Below are positions 12,701-23,680 of a stretch of 64,000 nt of DNA, piece after piece. A program made the position numbers and the translations under genes. This DNA comes from Holothuria scabra (taxonomy: Eukaryota; Echinodermata; Holothuroidea; Aspidochirotida; Holothuriidae): NCBI GenBank assembly GCA_037179385.1, contig CM074193.1, forward strand, positions 4,547,547 to 4,611,546, given 5' to 3'. Within the stretch, counting starts at the first letter, position 1. Each line of letters opens with the position of its first letter. Below the pieces are notes generated by a model. The model was not told the DNA's origin, searched no databases, and saw only the letters and a program-made list of their open reading frames with translations.

Positions 12701-13640
12701 TAGAGGAGCTATATATAATATAAAAGGAGACACTTTGTGACTTGACAACTAAATGCAACCATCAATGACATTTTTACCCTCTTAATAAAGTCATTGACTT
12801 TTTAACCTTTTTACTCTTGCAATTTATTTGTTGCACTATTCCAGGTTATTTCCGTTTAATCTTCTTTCAAGTGTTCCGACAAACACAAGTCTCAAAATTC
12901 TATCGTGTGAAAAAACGACTAACTTTACACATCAATAAGGCATAGCCAGGGGCAGAGGAGAACGACTGCTTCCCCCTTTCAATATGAAAAAAAAAACTTC
13001 AAGCTAAATTGTTTTTGCAGGGTCTTTTGTCATTGCTGATTTGATCAGAAATTCCGCCCAGCGACGTGAACTCCGCCCGGGGATCCTACTAACAGACAAA
13101 AATTCGAGCCCTCTAACTGAGCTACTTTACCTAATGCCTCACCCCAACTACAGTCGCCACCAAAAAAAAATGGAACAAACTCCTCCCCCCCCCCCCCCCC
13201 CCCATTTAAATGTTATTCTACTCCAGGAATGCATAGTTAGTTTTTCCCAACCAACATTGAGGTGGGAAAAGGGGAGAGTGGCCAGCATGAGAGATGAATA
13301 GAAGGCTTTGTTTCATTGTTTTGGCGGCAATTGTCGAAAGGATCACTATGCGCACATGCCCGTATGATACATGATCTGGAGACAGTTCAAACCAGCCAGT
13401 AACTATCAGGTCCAACTCCATCCCACTTTGAAAGAACTCGGCAAGCATGTTCTCTGTTCATATTATCGTTTTGTCCCTTATCTTACTGTACTATGTTTGG
13501 TACTAAGCACATGGGTTGCCTCAACTTGTCTAAATTGTGGCATAAGTCTTCCTTTGTCAAGGGAATTCAAGACAAAAGAATATGTAAACGGTGCAATATT
13601 TTGACACTGAGTGTCACCATTATCATGTGATATCATTTTA
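9785..13640. other. No gene recognised
   Basis: I see no supported exon. There is a C-run plus CA microsatellite at about 11455-11482 and a poly-C tract at about 13183-13203. Several TGACGTCAC-like motifs occur around 10120, 10836 and 10960, possibly remains of an element, but I could not define its ends. Confidence 0.5.
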
Positions 13641-14700
13641 CAGGGGCGGATCCAGGGTTTTTTCTCAGGTAGTCCAAAAGTGATATCCTGTATGGGGAGG
13701 TAGTGTCCCCCTCCTCTCTTGGAAACTTTTACAATTTCAAAGGTCCTGAATGCAATTTGGTGCACTTCGGCATTCAAAAAGAATTTTCGTCAATACAATG
13801 GGATGGGAATTGAGAAAAAAATAAGCCTTAAAATAACCAAGGTATGTTTCACCCAGTATTGGGGGAATAAAAGATACTTCCGCCTCCATAATTTTCACTG
13901 CGGACTTAGACCCACAAGAGCGCTGCAGGGTAAAGTCGGCTAGTAAACTGCTCCATCGGAGAGTGCATCAGTGAGACACTCAACTGACGGCATCGGCTAG
14001 ACAACCAATTTAAGAGGCAAGCATGATGCCAACTTGAGGGTAAAGACAATCTAGCATATCGAGAGAAAAACCCACGTAAATCGAGCGGGATTTGGGCCCA
14101 CGTACATGCGGATCACATTGGTGCAAAGCAGCTGGAATATACCACTCTGTCACTCCACGACCAAAGCCCAAGTAGGTCTCGGTTGTCGAGCCGTCAAGAA
14201 GGATTGTGTCCACAAAGGCAGCCTCGACTTTGGAAGTCCGTAACCAGCGACAATCAAGTAGTGGTGGTACACACCTGTGCAGTTTTGATTTGTATTCAAG
14301 GGTAGCTTGATTCAAAATTAAAAATTAGGATTTTTTGACACTTTGAGGTTTCGTGCACGCCATAGTTCGTTTGGTTGGATAACAAGACACATTTGACTTG
14401 TAGAGATACCCGATCTCCTAACGCACATGTTTAAAATAGAGCGTTTCAAAAAATTTTGGCAGCCAAAGGAAGGGAGGTCGGGCGCCTCCCAATAAGCGCC
14501 TGTTTTACGTAGCAGATTTTTTCCTTCCTAAATTTTTGAACATGTTCTTTATGCAAACGGAAAATATCTGCTGATAACATGATTTATGATAATGATGAAA
14601 CTGACAAAGCATTCAATTATATTCTAAAGACCTTCAATTGTACCAAAGTTTCTCAAAGAGGAGTGGGATACTTCCTACCTCTAGGCCTCCTCTTATCAAT
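13641..14700. repeat. Probable hAT-like element with long inverted arms, right end not seen
   Basis: The left edge CAGGGGCGGATCCAGG resembles a hAT terminal repeat. The segment 13690-13760 is recognisably the reverse complement of 14615-14690 (shared blocks such as GGTAG, CCTCCTCT, GAAACTTT and CAATT). No matching right terminus or target duplication was found. A minus-strand open frame at 14010-14315 lies between the arms. Confidence 0.4.
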
Positions 14701-15805
14701 CATAAATGTGCTCACCCCTTGTAAATTCCTGTACACGTCGTTGCATATCAGAGAAATGTAAAAATGAATCTTCAAAATAACAAATTTCAGTTCCTTAGTA
14801 AAATAAAGTATATTCTGTAGTAATAGGACGCAGTCATCGTGTACCTAGAATGACAATGGAGTCACCGGGGGGTTGCAGCCGATCAACGACATATTTCTTT
14901 TGTGTAAAAGTTCTGAGAAATTGTAATGAGAATTTTCCGGGCACCTACCTATAGAAACATAAATTGTAATTATGCAGCCGAAGCCGGGTAGGCCTAATTG
15001 AAACAAAATTTTAAGTTCAGCCGACAAATTCGTCGTTACTGATATAGAAAAGAGTTTTGATGTGATTGGCCCTCCGTGCGTTTTCTCCATCAACGTTCAA
15101 ACACATTCCATCGTTTACGTTAGCATCACGCAGTACACCGGAATTTTCACTGAACCGCGTAATGTTCCGAAGTAGTGTTGGATATATGGCCAGTCGTAGG
15201 TACGAAGGCTTAGGTAGGATAAATTGCCGACTGTGTGGCGGAACGAGGTGAGGTAGATAAATAACGGACGAAAAAAGACTTCAGCTCTATTTCAACATGA
15301 TTGATGATTTATTCATTTCAACTTCAATCAGTGCCCGGGAAAAGGGGAATCGTGCCCAAAAATTAGCTTTATACACAGAAGTGATTCGTCTGGGGAGACT
15401 AGAACGCGAGTGTCCAAGGTTGCAGCTCGGGCTTTCGGGTCTCGTGGAGATCAGAGCACTACGAGTCTTAATACAGTACCCCGATTGGTCAAAGGTTGTG
15501 ACGCATTCTAAAAATAAATATTAATTAGTACTACAAAATTATTTGATCAATGAGCAGACAGCAAAAACAAAATTGGTCACGCCCTGAAAACATGGGATAC
15601 AGCGTCCACGTGGCAGTAGGAAGTGGAGGTTTGTCACGTACACCGGTAACACGTGACGGGAAACACGAAGAGCCCTGGAAATCTAGGACAAAAGGAAGGA
15701 AGAAAGGGAGAGTTGCTGGCAAATAATCCCTGTAAAAGATGATCGAGAGGGTACCATACTACATGACAGTATTTTTTTTTTTTCAATTAAATAATAATAT
15801 AGTGT
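14700..15805. other. No gene recognised; some promoter-like motifs
   Basis: Two CACGTG E-boxes lie at 15607-15612 and 15650-15655. A reversed CCAAT motif (ATTGG) lies at 15484-15488. The area has more CpG than most of the window. No initiator or TATA box could be placed, and the open frames at 15066-15524 are not recognisable proteins. Confidence 0.3.
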
Positions 15806-15807
15806 GA

Positions 15808-16560
15808 GATTGTCTTCCCAAATTCTGCCTGAGAAATCCCTCGTAACTTGGCTTTTCAAAAAGCTTTAGACGGTTAAAAGAAATGGTATTTATAGTCTGA
15901 ATTTCGGGCAGTCACGTATAGATAATTTCATCAACTAAGAAGATCTTGAACTAAGTCACAGTCTCAGTATAGTAAACATTACATTAGCATGTTTTCAGTT
16001 CCGCTCCTTCCCCCGAATAGGTACAAGAACTTTTCATCCAGTGGTTCATTTTATCTGGTAATTTTCTGATCGCTTAGTAACTTGCTGGTTTTTGTTTGGA
16101 ATGGAAATTTTATCGAAAACGAAGGCTAAAAATAACGACTGCTGAGCTCCTTGCCACAAGTCTGGGAAATGCTATTTCCGGCTGTTTGAAGTTGACTCCG
16201 CACCAACTGATTGTGACAATCCGCTTAGCCTGAGATTAAATCGAACAGATTATCAAACACAACATTTCAGGGTTGCACATTGTCTTCCATCTCGCATCAT
16301 TATTGAGAATTATTTCGGATCACTTTGCTAATTTATTTCAAGTGAAAGTTTTATTGCAAACGAAAGCTCAAAAAGCAACTGCTTAGATGATACTTACAAG
16401 TCTTGAAAATTTTTATCTCCGACTATCCAATGGACCCGGTAGTGATTTTTCAAAATTTTCTCTACGCTCCGTGCCAATCAATGGTGTCACTCCGCTTAGA
16501 TAATCTTTCGGGCAGGATTACATTTTTCGGACCAATAATCTTCAGCCGCCCCCCCCCCCA
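15808..16560 (+). repeat. Dispersed repeat copy A (about 750 bp)
   Basis: The order of blocks matches 55472-56190: a GAGA-TGTCTNCCCA start, GGGCAGTCAC, ATTTTATCTGGTAAT, TCTGATC-CTTAG, a CTGGGAAATGCTATTT segment and TTAGATAATCTTT. Within the copy, the block with TTTTAT(C/T)GNAAACGAA, AACAACGACTGCT and GGGAAATGC occurs twice, about 240 bp apart. It is probably the interior of an old DNA transposon and ends in a poly-C run at about 16550-16560. Confidence 0.6.
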
Positions 16561-16569
16561 AAAAAAAGA

Positions 16570-17623
16570 AATGCTCCCGTACTTCTATGTTAACGATAAC
16601 AATATTTCAAGGATATGAAAACTAGGAGACTATTTATAGGTAAATTTATCCCTTTCTGAATCCATACAGCAAAACTTATCTTAAAAGCTAGATCCATAAT
16701 TATCTGTGTGAAATTGGCAGCATTTGTGATCACCAGTGTACAATTTAAAAAAATCTTTTAATCCAACTTGACAACTTCGACGAAATCACCAATATTATAG
16801 TACTACTACTATATTAATTGATGGGGAAAATCTCCCCTGAAACTGTTGCTTGTGACATCGGGCAGGGGTGACGAAACAGGGGGTTGGGGAAATACCAACA
16901 CTCGGCTTTTTGAAAAAGGAGCTGTCTACACAATTAACACCCCTCCCCCACACACACTCATTTTTGTCCACTTTCGAAAACATCAGAAGGATAAATTGGA
17001 CACAGTGGGTTTCACCTTAACAAAGCAAGCCTACGATCTTGAACAAAACTTGTTGGGACATCCCGCTCCCCTTCCAATGTTGACCACTGTTACGCTGTTC
17101 ACGACAAAGAGCCATTCTTCTTGACGTAACGTTGGGAGGGGGAAAGGGGGTTTCATGTTAGCCTACTATAACTGAAATTAACGAATAATATGAAAAAGTG
17201 TCTCAACAGTTTTGTCCAAAATTGTAGGTCTTTCCAAGGAGGACACCACAGAAAAAGTGCATGTCCGTAGTTTCTTCTTAGACTACTATCATGATCCATC
17301 TGGATTGGAAACTCTCGACTGTGGACTTCAGTACGTGTCGGTTGACATACTAAACAAGCATGCATATATAGTGATCAGTTTTGACCTATAATTTAACTAA
17401 ATATGTTTCAGAATGCTGATGGATCATCTCAGCTGGATGATGCCACCCCGTCCACACACACGCGCGCCCGTGAGCGCGCACACACACACGCACACCGCAC
17501 ACCTGACAAGAAATTTCCGATGATTGTTAAGGTATATATGATTGTAATGACGCGTTGTTCTTTCTTTGGAACTACCTTTTCGGAAATATTGAATGCCATT
17601 TTTCTTTTGTTCTTCCTTTACAG
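16570..17623. other. Upstream of the Ig exon: no exon identified
   Basis: This is the stretch before the first recognised exon of the Ig gene. I looked for a signal-peptide exon ending in phase 1 and found none. A CA/CG-rich microsatellite lies at about 17453-17507; the open frames overlapping it are artefacts of the repeat. Confidence 0.5.
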
Positions 17624-17968
17624 ATTGTTTCGTGAACCTAGACGGGCTAAGTTTCTTTGTCAATCCGAAGGAATCTATCTGTGTTCCAACAAATGCAGTA
17701 TTTGACATTACGTGCACACTACATAAAGAAAGAGATGCTACTATTGACCGCCATAAACAGTGGGTAGAGGGCGTTTTAACTACTGCTGGGAGCAACATGT
17801 TTAGTGACGCATCATGTCAGTGGGAGGATAATGGTAGCTATCCGCAATGCAGCCTAACGTTCTACAATCGGAGTTATCATAACAGCGGTACCAAGGTCAT
17901 ATTAATAGAAATTATGTACCAAACCATATTTAAAACAGTGTCTCTGGAAGTGTTCGACGCAAGTATAG
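17624..17968 (+). CDS. Ig-like domain exon of a membrane receptor-like gene (partial)
   Basis: The exon is 345 nt, flanked by a pyrimidine-rich acceptor ending TTTACAG and a GTAGGT donor, phase 1 at both ends, as is usual for Ig-domain exons. It encodes 114 complete residues. Counting from the first full codon, Cys30 lies in a strand-B-like FDITCTL, Trp46 in KQWVEG, and LTFYNRS at 77-83 reads as strand E. Asn69 and Asn81 are N-glycosylation sites. At the strand-F cysteine position (NSGTKVI, residue 92) there is Ile. Other cysteines are 1, 19, 64 and 75, so a different disulfide is implied. The domain is presumably extracellular. The ligand is unknown, and I do not recognise a named family. 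The next coding exon is at 22567. Confidence 0.8.
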
Positions 17969-19759
17969 GTAGGTTAACCCTGTCTTACTTGAGTGTTGAA
18001 GAAGGTTCTTTAGAAAATATATTATAACTGCACTCTAAAAAATGATTACCCTACCGTTGGTTCCGTATGCCTCCTGACCGGAATTGGGTAAAAATGCCCA
18101 ACTCAGTTGGTTAAGTGTTTTACTCATTAGTTGGACAAAAGAAATTACCCAACCATTTCACCCGACTAATTTTGCTCGACAAATGGTTCAAATTTGTACT
18201 GTTGTACTGTTGGGTGCTTGTTTGGATTTCAATATAACATGATATATGATTAGCCTATATGATTTGGATAAGACGGAGATTTATAAAAGTACCCAAACAC
18301 ATACACCGTTTGTCCCGAGAGCTGTTATTTGAAAGGAGATGCAACGAAAATTTAATTTATGCTAATACTTTAAGACCCAGTTAAACAAATGAAGATAAGC
18401 TGTACAATCGCCGCAAAGGTATTTCCTTCCTTTACTCGCCGCTTCAACATTATTCATGCAACACCATCTCATTCAAGGCAACTAATCCTTAGACAAGTGG
18501 CTCATGCAGAACAATGCTTTGATAGGTAGGTTAGTACCGCCAACAGTTTAAAAGCAGATGCAATCACACTCGAAACGACTGTTTAACTAAAACAGATGAA
18601 TTCAATTAGCCCTTCCCTCTAGAAGGCATGACATGCATATAACTTGTAGGGGTAAAAGTCTAATTTTTGACAACCAGATCAGCCGTTTCCTCCTGTTTCC
18701 AGAAATAGCGTCTCCGACCTTCGAGAGACCGAGTTTTACCTTAACATACCTGACGACTGGCAATACTGTGGCAATGCAAAAAACCTGCCGATCCTACTAT
18801 AACCGTAGCAGACGACAAATGCCTTTTTGTGTCTTCTTAAAGTACAAGCATAACACTAGAAATGCAAAGAACGATACAAAAGACGGATAACTGAGTGGTC
18901 TTGGCGGCGTCAACTTCATTTCAAAGCGTTCTGTCTCCATTCAAATAACAGCTCCCTGGTTTGTTCCCCAAGAGTGGTTGGGGATACCAGCGACGATGCT
19001 ATTGGTAATTAAACAGTGAAGTGTGTGGTTTAAAGTAACAAACTCAATCGTGAACTTTGCATTTCTTCTCCCATTGATCACGTAGCAACAGAAACTTTTT
19101 TTCTATGCGGCCATTGCTCTTTCGTCCAGATTTTTACTGCTATTCTACCGTTAGCTTTTTAATTTACCAAATACAACCTTACTCAACCATGAGACACTAG
19201 TAAATCAGGGTGTGCTGCAAGTGACGACTTTTTCACTATATGCAAGAAGAACTGGCGTGTACTTCCTGTGAGTTGTTTTGGTCAATCTGTCGTCACTTTT
19301 TATGCACCTCATCCTTACTTTATAACATGGTTTGGTAGTAACAGTCGACCCATAAAGGCAGGTACATTAATGAAAAAGTTAAGAACAGCAACTAACCTTT
19401 ATATACAGGAGCCAAATTCTGATTTAATTTAAAGAAGGCCGTCTTTTGAATTAGCCGTATATTGATACAGGGCGTCCACGAAAATCGCAAACAGCTTAAT
19501 ATACGCCCCTGGTACACTAGGCCAATGAAATTCCCGTCAGGTCAGTGGAAAACGACCAAACTAAGCGGAGGACTCGTGGAACCTAGTAAGGCAGTACGGA
19601 CGCAACGGGAACTTCCACGAACTGACGAACGTGACGTGATTTCAATGATCTTTGGAGAAGATTTTTGCCACTTAAAGTTTAAACATGTTCAAAATCCAAG
19701 AAGCGCATACGTAGCTCCAACAGGACTAAATGAAAATCTACTAACAACGCCATTTAGAC

Positions 19760-19787
19760 CATGGAAGTACTACCTCGGACTTCCATG
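19760..19787. repeat. Inverted repeat CATGGAAGT...ACTTCCATG
   Basis: Two 9-bp arms are perfectly complementary around a loop of 10 bases. It is one of four related motifs in the window. Confidence 0.6.
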
Positions 19788-20233
19788 TTTAGACAACGTA
19801 GCAGTAGTGAACACGAAGTTTAGACGGTAAGAACGTAGCGATGACTCTGCAACAGGACAAGTGCCCTTTAAATAGACGTGGATAGTTGGCTAGATGGCAC
19901 ATGATTTGATCCGGTGTTCTAAAAGTTTTCCAACCCTTGGTTTAGAGAATGCGGATACCAGTGTTGACTTAGGCATTTATTTTCTATCAAAGCAGAGAGC
20001 TTGCATAATTTTTCGCTCCTGATACAGTTAATCGATGAAAACTCTTGACTCATAATGTAAAATAACAGTTCCGTCGGTACATCATAAAATTCAATAGTTA
20101 GATTCGGATAGGCATACCGTACTCCTTTGTGACAGCGATACCTCACTTGCCACGAAGGAAAAGCTTCGAAAAAATTATTCTCACAAAACTTGATGCAATT
20201 GGATAGCGGTAATTATATGAATTTTGTCCTTAA

Positions 20234-20812
20234 AGGGCCAAACCTCTCACCCCAAACTACAATTTTGGTACGGGGGGTACCGAAATTCTCAATTGGCTAA
20301 GCTCTTTGATTGGCAGCTAATTTAAACAGTGCAGAGTACCAAAGCTTATATTACACAGCATGAATGGTACTGAGAGTGTTTTGATTATTTAAAGGCAGTC
20401 ATTCGTCATCCTAAACTACAGTTTCAGTATACATATATCAAAACTCTCAATTGGTACAGCTCTTTGATTGGCATCACATTCAAGCAATGCATCATAGCTA
20501 AATTACACACAGCATGGGCACTGAGAGTGTCTTGATTACACATTATGGACTTGTGTGGCTACTGGGACAAGCCATGAAGCAATAAACAAGGATTGTGTCT
20601 GGATAAAGATGAGTTTTAGATAAATGTGGGAGGGGCTAGAAGTAAGTAGGATGGGAGAATTGGAACTGTTTGGGATGATGAAAATATGCCTTTAAATTGA
20701 GTTTTTCTATACTCACCTTGAAGTTATTAACTGAGATTCAGACAATTATGGGAGGGGCTTCAGTGAGAAGGTTAAGAGAATTGGTACTGTTTGGAGTGAG
20801 AGAAATTGGTCT
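20234..20812 (+). mobile_element. TTAA-flanked MITE (outer copy, interrupted)
   Basis: TTAA stands on both sides (20230-20233 and 20813-20816). The inverted ends share a CTCTCACCCCAAAC-type block, which appears on the right as GTTTGGAGTGAGAG. Internal landmarks are AAATTCTCAATTGGCTAAGC, CTCTTTGATTGGCA, TTACACAGCATGAA, GAGAGTGTTTTGATTA, GAGTTTTTCTATACTCACC and GGGAGGGGCTTCAGT. The uninterrupted relative at 57779-58070 has the same landmarks in the same order. TTAA duplication resembles the piggyBac type, but no transposase is present. Confidence 0.8.
20393..20691 (+). mobile_element. Younger TTAA-flanked MITE nested in its relative
   Basis: It begins AGGCAGTC and ends ATATGCCT between two TTAA copies (20389-20392 and 20692-20695). 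Removing it and one TTAA restores GATTATTTAAATTGAG, which matches GATTGTATAAATTGAG in the intact copy at 57.9 kb. It has the same internal landmarks (CTCAATTGGTAC, CTCTTTGATTGGCA, TGTGGGAGGGGCT), so it is a subfamily member. Confidence 0.8.
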
Positions 20813-22566
20813 TTAATGAAGACTATGCTCACGACTGAAGGGATGGATAGGTTTCATATTACACTGAATTTCGCGATACTGAAATAACTATATTGTATGA
20901 AAAGGAAGCAGATGGTGCATGCTCTTTCCAGATCAAGAAAATCACATCCGCGGTTAGATGATCGAGGCTTACTTCTGAAATCAGACCTAATGTAAAAGTG
21001 GGGTACGTGCAGTCATAGGCATACGATAGTATTTCAGTTTGAGGTAGAAGACTTTTTTCCCAGAAAATCTAATCCTGCCTGTTTGGCACGGGGCGAACAT
21101 GGTTCTCATGCTCGTACGTAGGATCTAAGCAGTTGCTATTTTGAGCTTCAAGTCATTTGCAATAGAATCAGCAACAGCAACATGTTTAGTGATCAGAAAA
21201 TTGCGAAGTAAAAATGTACCACTACCAATAGATGAAACGATCTTGTCTGGGAGGAGAATATTCAATGGAATTGATGCTGTCTTTTACTCAGTTCCAACTC
21301 TTGGTTGCAGCCAATCGCAAGGCCAACTGAATGGATGAAATTTCTCTGTGTGTCAGCCCGCACTCCCAACCATAAATGATTTTGCTTCTAACATCAGTAA
21401 GGAAAATATTTCACGTTAAAAGAGGGGGGGGGGGGGAGGTCTCAAATGAATTTTCATACAGATTATGGAAAGACGTTCGCACTATATAGTATATTACATC
21501 GTGCAATTGAAAGACATCCTACCCGATGTCCATAACCGTTGCCGAATTCGGGTGTCGGGAAAGGATAGATGGCAAACTGCTTAGTACTGCATGTAACCAT
21601 AGTCAATATAGGCCCTCCATATAGACTATGATGTAACCGAACACCCTTCAGTCCTTCCGTGTAATTTGGCGATTTTATAACACATTCCAGAACTTTTTTT
21701 TCAACCTTCGCCCAAATATTTTACCATTTCTGGCGAGGTTTTTGCAAGACAACAGAATAGAGTAAGGCTGAGGGAAGTTTTTCCCATAAGCTGCACAAAT
21801 GTTTTGTCGATCTTTGTAATCATTTTTATATTCCATGAAAATTTTACTCTGATAGTAGTGTTCTTTGTTTTTCGGGCAAAATTTTAAAAGAATTCATATA
21901 ATCGGCCAATTCGGACAATGTGTTGCCCAAGCCTTTATGCAGTAAAACCAACAAATTTTTAAAATCTTGCTAATTTTTCATGAAAATTTTTACACTGACT
22001 GTTTTTCCTTTTTTCGAGGAATATCTGCTTAAGATTTCGGGCACGCAAATTTTAAATTTTTCGAAAGTTTGGGGAAGGAATGTTGGTTTATGGTTACAGA
22101 TGTGGTGAAATTCTTCGGTAATTGCCTCATAATGCTTCCCTTGTACCCGACTCAGAGAGCGTGCTGTCTCTCTCCCATTGGCGACCCAGAATGTCGGAAA
22201 TGTGCAGAGTGGCAAACTTAATTCAAAGGAAAATGTTTGGGGCAAAACGTTTCTGGTGTAGCGCAGAGCCGAGCCCAAAGCGCCCTCCCATGTATAGGTA
22301 GAGTTCTAAGGGACGAAGTTCTCTGACCTCTGAGGTTTTAACATATTTCTGAATGGCAAATATAAGCCTCAAGTGAGGTTTATTATTCATTATTTCGGTT
22401 GGCCTAACTCCTAACTGGCTCAACTGGGGCAACTGGCTCAACAAGGAGCAAGTGGGGGCAAAGACAAAAATTTGAGGAGCAAATTCCCCCTCTTTGCCCC
22501 CGTAGCTACACCACTGTTTTTTTCTCCTTAACACAATGTTTACTTTGTGCTTTTGTTTTGCTACAG

Positions 22567-22689
22567 AGCATCATATATGTAATCCATCAACTTTAACAAC
22601 TTCAGTCATTCCGTCCAGTCCAACCCAGGAAGTAACCGAACAGAGGGTCACACTCTCCACAAAGAATCTTAACATAGAACACATAGCAG
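22567..22689 (+). CDS. Stalk exon of the Ig receptor-like gene
   Basis: The exon is 123 nt with a TTTTGCTACAG acceptor and a GTATTT donor, phase 1 at both ends. It therefore fits in frame between the Ig exon and the transmembrane exon and could be skipped without a frameshift. It encodes 40 complete residues, 12 of them Ser or Thr and 3 Pro, with one Cys near the start and no secondary-structure signature. That composition suggests an extended, probably O-glycosylated stalk between the Ig domain and the membrane. It was identified from splice sites, phase and composition, not from similarity. Confidence 0.65.
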
Positions 22690-22949
22690 GTATTTTCTTT
22701 GTTTATTATAATGCAGTATCTTACTTGAAAAGATTTATAAAATCCAAACTTGACTGCAGAAAAGAGGACGGTCTAAACAGGGACCGAGGAGGTGTGGGAC
22801 TTTGCCCCCCCCCCCCCCAACACACACATACATTTTCTGGCGAAGGCATTTTAAACCGCCTTACATAATTGCTATTAAACATATTGACGAGCATTGGTGA
22901 TAATATTCGCTTGGCGGCCAAAATATACGGTACTAAACGTTGGTTAGGT

Positions 22950-23128
22950 TAGATGGAGTTTTACGGCCCAGTTCCAAAACCAATTGGCTCAAGTCGAACC
23001 GGCTACAGCCTTGTTTCCAGTTGTGGCTCACTGGCTTTTTTCCCGACTACATTGCTTATGTTGAGCACCAAGCGCAATGACATTAGGTTCGTTATTTAAG
23101 TCTTTGGTGTGACCCAGCCTGGACTCGG
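22950..23128 (-). repeat. SINE, reverse orientation, head truncated
   Basis: It matches the SINE body from the tail end (AGATGGAGTTTTACGGCCC) through CCAGTTGTGGCTCACTGGC and GAGCACCAAGCGCAATG to AGTCTTTGGTGTGACCC. It stops before the A-box. The next SINE, in the opposite orientation, starts immediately after it. Confidence 0.8.
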
Positions 23129-23130
23129 TT

Positions 23131-23680
23131 CATCACAGAGACTTAAAAATGGAACCTACTATCGTTGTGTGTTATGCTCCTTATACAGGTGTAAGCAATG
23201 ATGTATGGTAACCAATACAGTGAACAACAACTGGACAAGGGCCTGGCCACGGACTTATATACATGGACAGAGCACGTAACGTGTACGTCTTATCCGTAGA
23301 TTGTCGCCACCGTCTGGGACCAAAAAGACGCACCAACGGGCTGCCGTGAACCTATAAATCGTCCGATTTGACGACGACTCTGCAATATTTTAAACAAAAG
23401 TTAAACTTGAATGGGAAACAATATCATGCCCCTGCAATACGTGAAGAGGTTTTGACCTAAACTTGCCATACTTCAGAAATATTTCAACTTTCTTGCAAAG
23501 TCTGGAAACTGACTTGAGCAATTCCAAACTTTTTTACATAAAATCATAGCAGACAGCCATCTTGTTGCGCTTTTTGCACACCTACGGTAGCGACAATCTA
23601 CGTTCAGTATGCTCTGTCCATGTATAGGAGGTCCGTGGGCCTGGCGGTCTCTAGATCAAACCAGAATAGTGGAAATCGAG
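23131..23680 (+). repeat. SINE interrupted by a MITE
   Basis: The body starts with CAGAGACTTAAAAATGGAACC, then GTGTTATGCTCC and CAACAACTGGACAAGG. It is broken at 23248-23637 and resumes as GGTCTCTAGATCAAACC, corresponding to GGCTCGACTTGAACC of the reference. The target duplication is exact, so the SINE is older than the insertion. Confidence 0.75.
23248..23637. mobile_element. MITE with CACGGAC ends, 8-bp target duplication (copy 1)
   Basis: The inverted ends share CACGGAC, then TATACATGGACAGAGCA with small gaps. GGCCTGGC is present exactly on both sides (23240-23247 and 23638-23645). The 390-bp interior contains CGTCTTATCCGTAGATTGTC, GACGACTCTGCAATATTT and CATAGCAGACAGCCATCTTG, all found again at 30311-30703. 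An 8-bp duplication suggests a hAT-like mover. No protein is encoded. Confidence 0.85.

Larger units (their letters stand above)
17969..22566 (+). other. Intron of the Ig gene
   Basis: The 4.6 kb intron has GT and AG borders in phase 1. It starts with a repeat-like stretch at about 18029-18215 rich in GTTGGGTAAA-type blocks. It also holds an unrecognised open frame at 19462-19830, the nested TTAA MITEs at 20234-20812, a poly-G run at about 21423-21438 and hAT-like debris up to about 22518. That debris ends in TAGCTACACCACTG, like the right end of the element at 91-1850. Confidence 0.7.

Noticed and set aside
13041..13301. Open frame with a proline run
   Set aside because: The prolines come from a poly-C tract and there is no splice or start context.
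17403..17798. Open frames of 100 and 124 codons on both strands
   Set aside because: They run through the CA/CG microsatellite, and the plus frame ends up out of phase with the true Ig exon.
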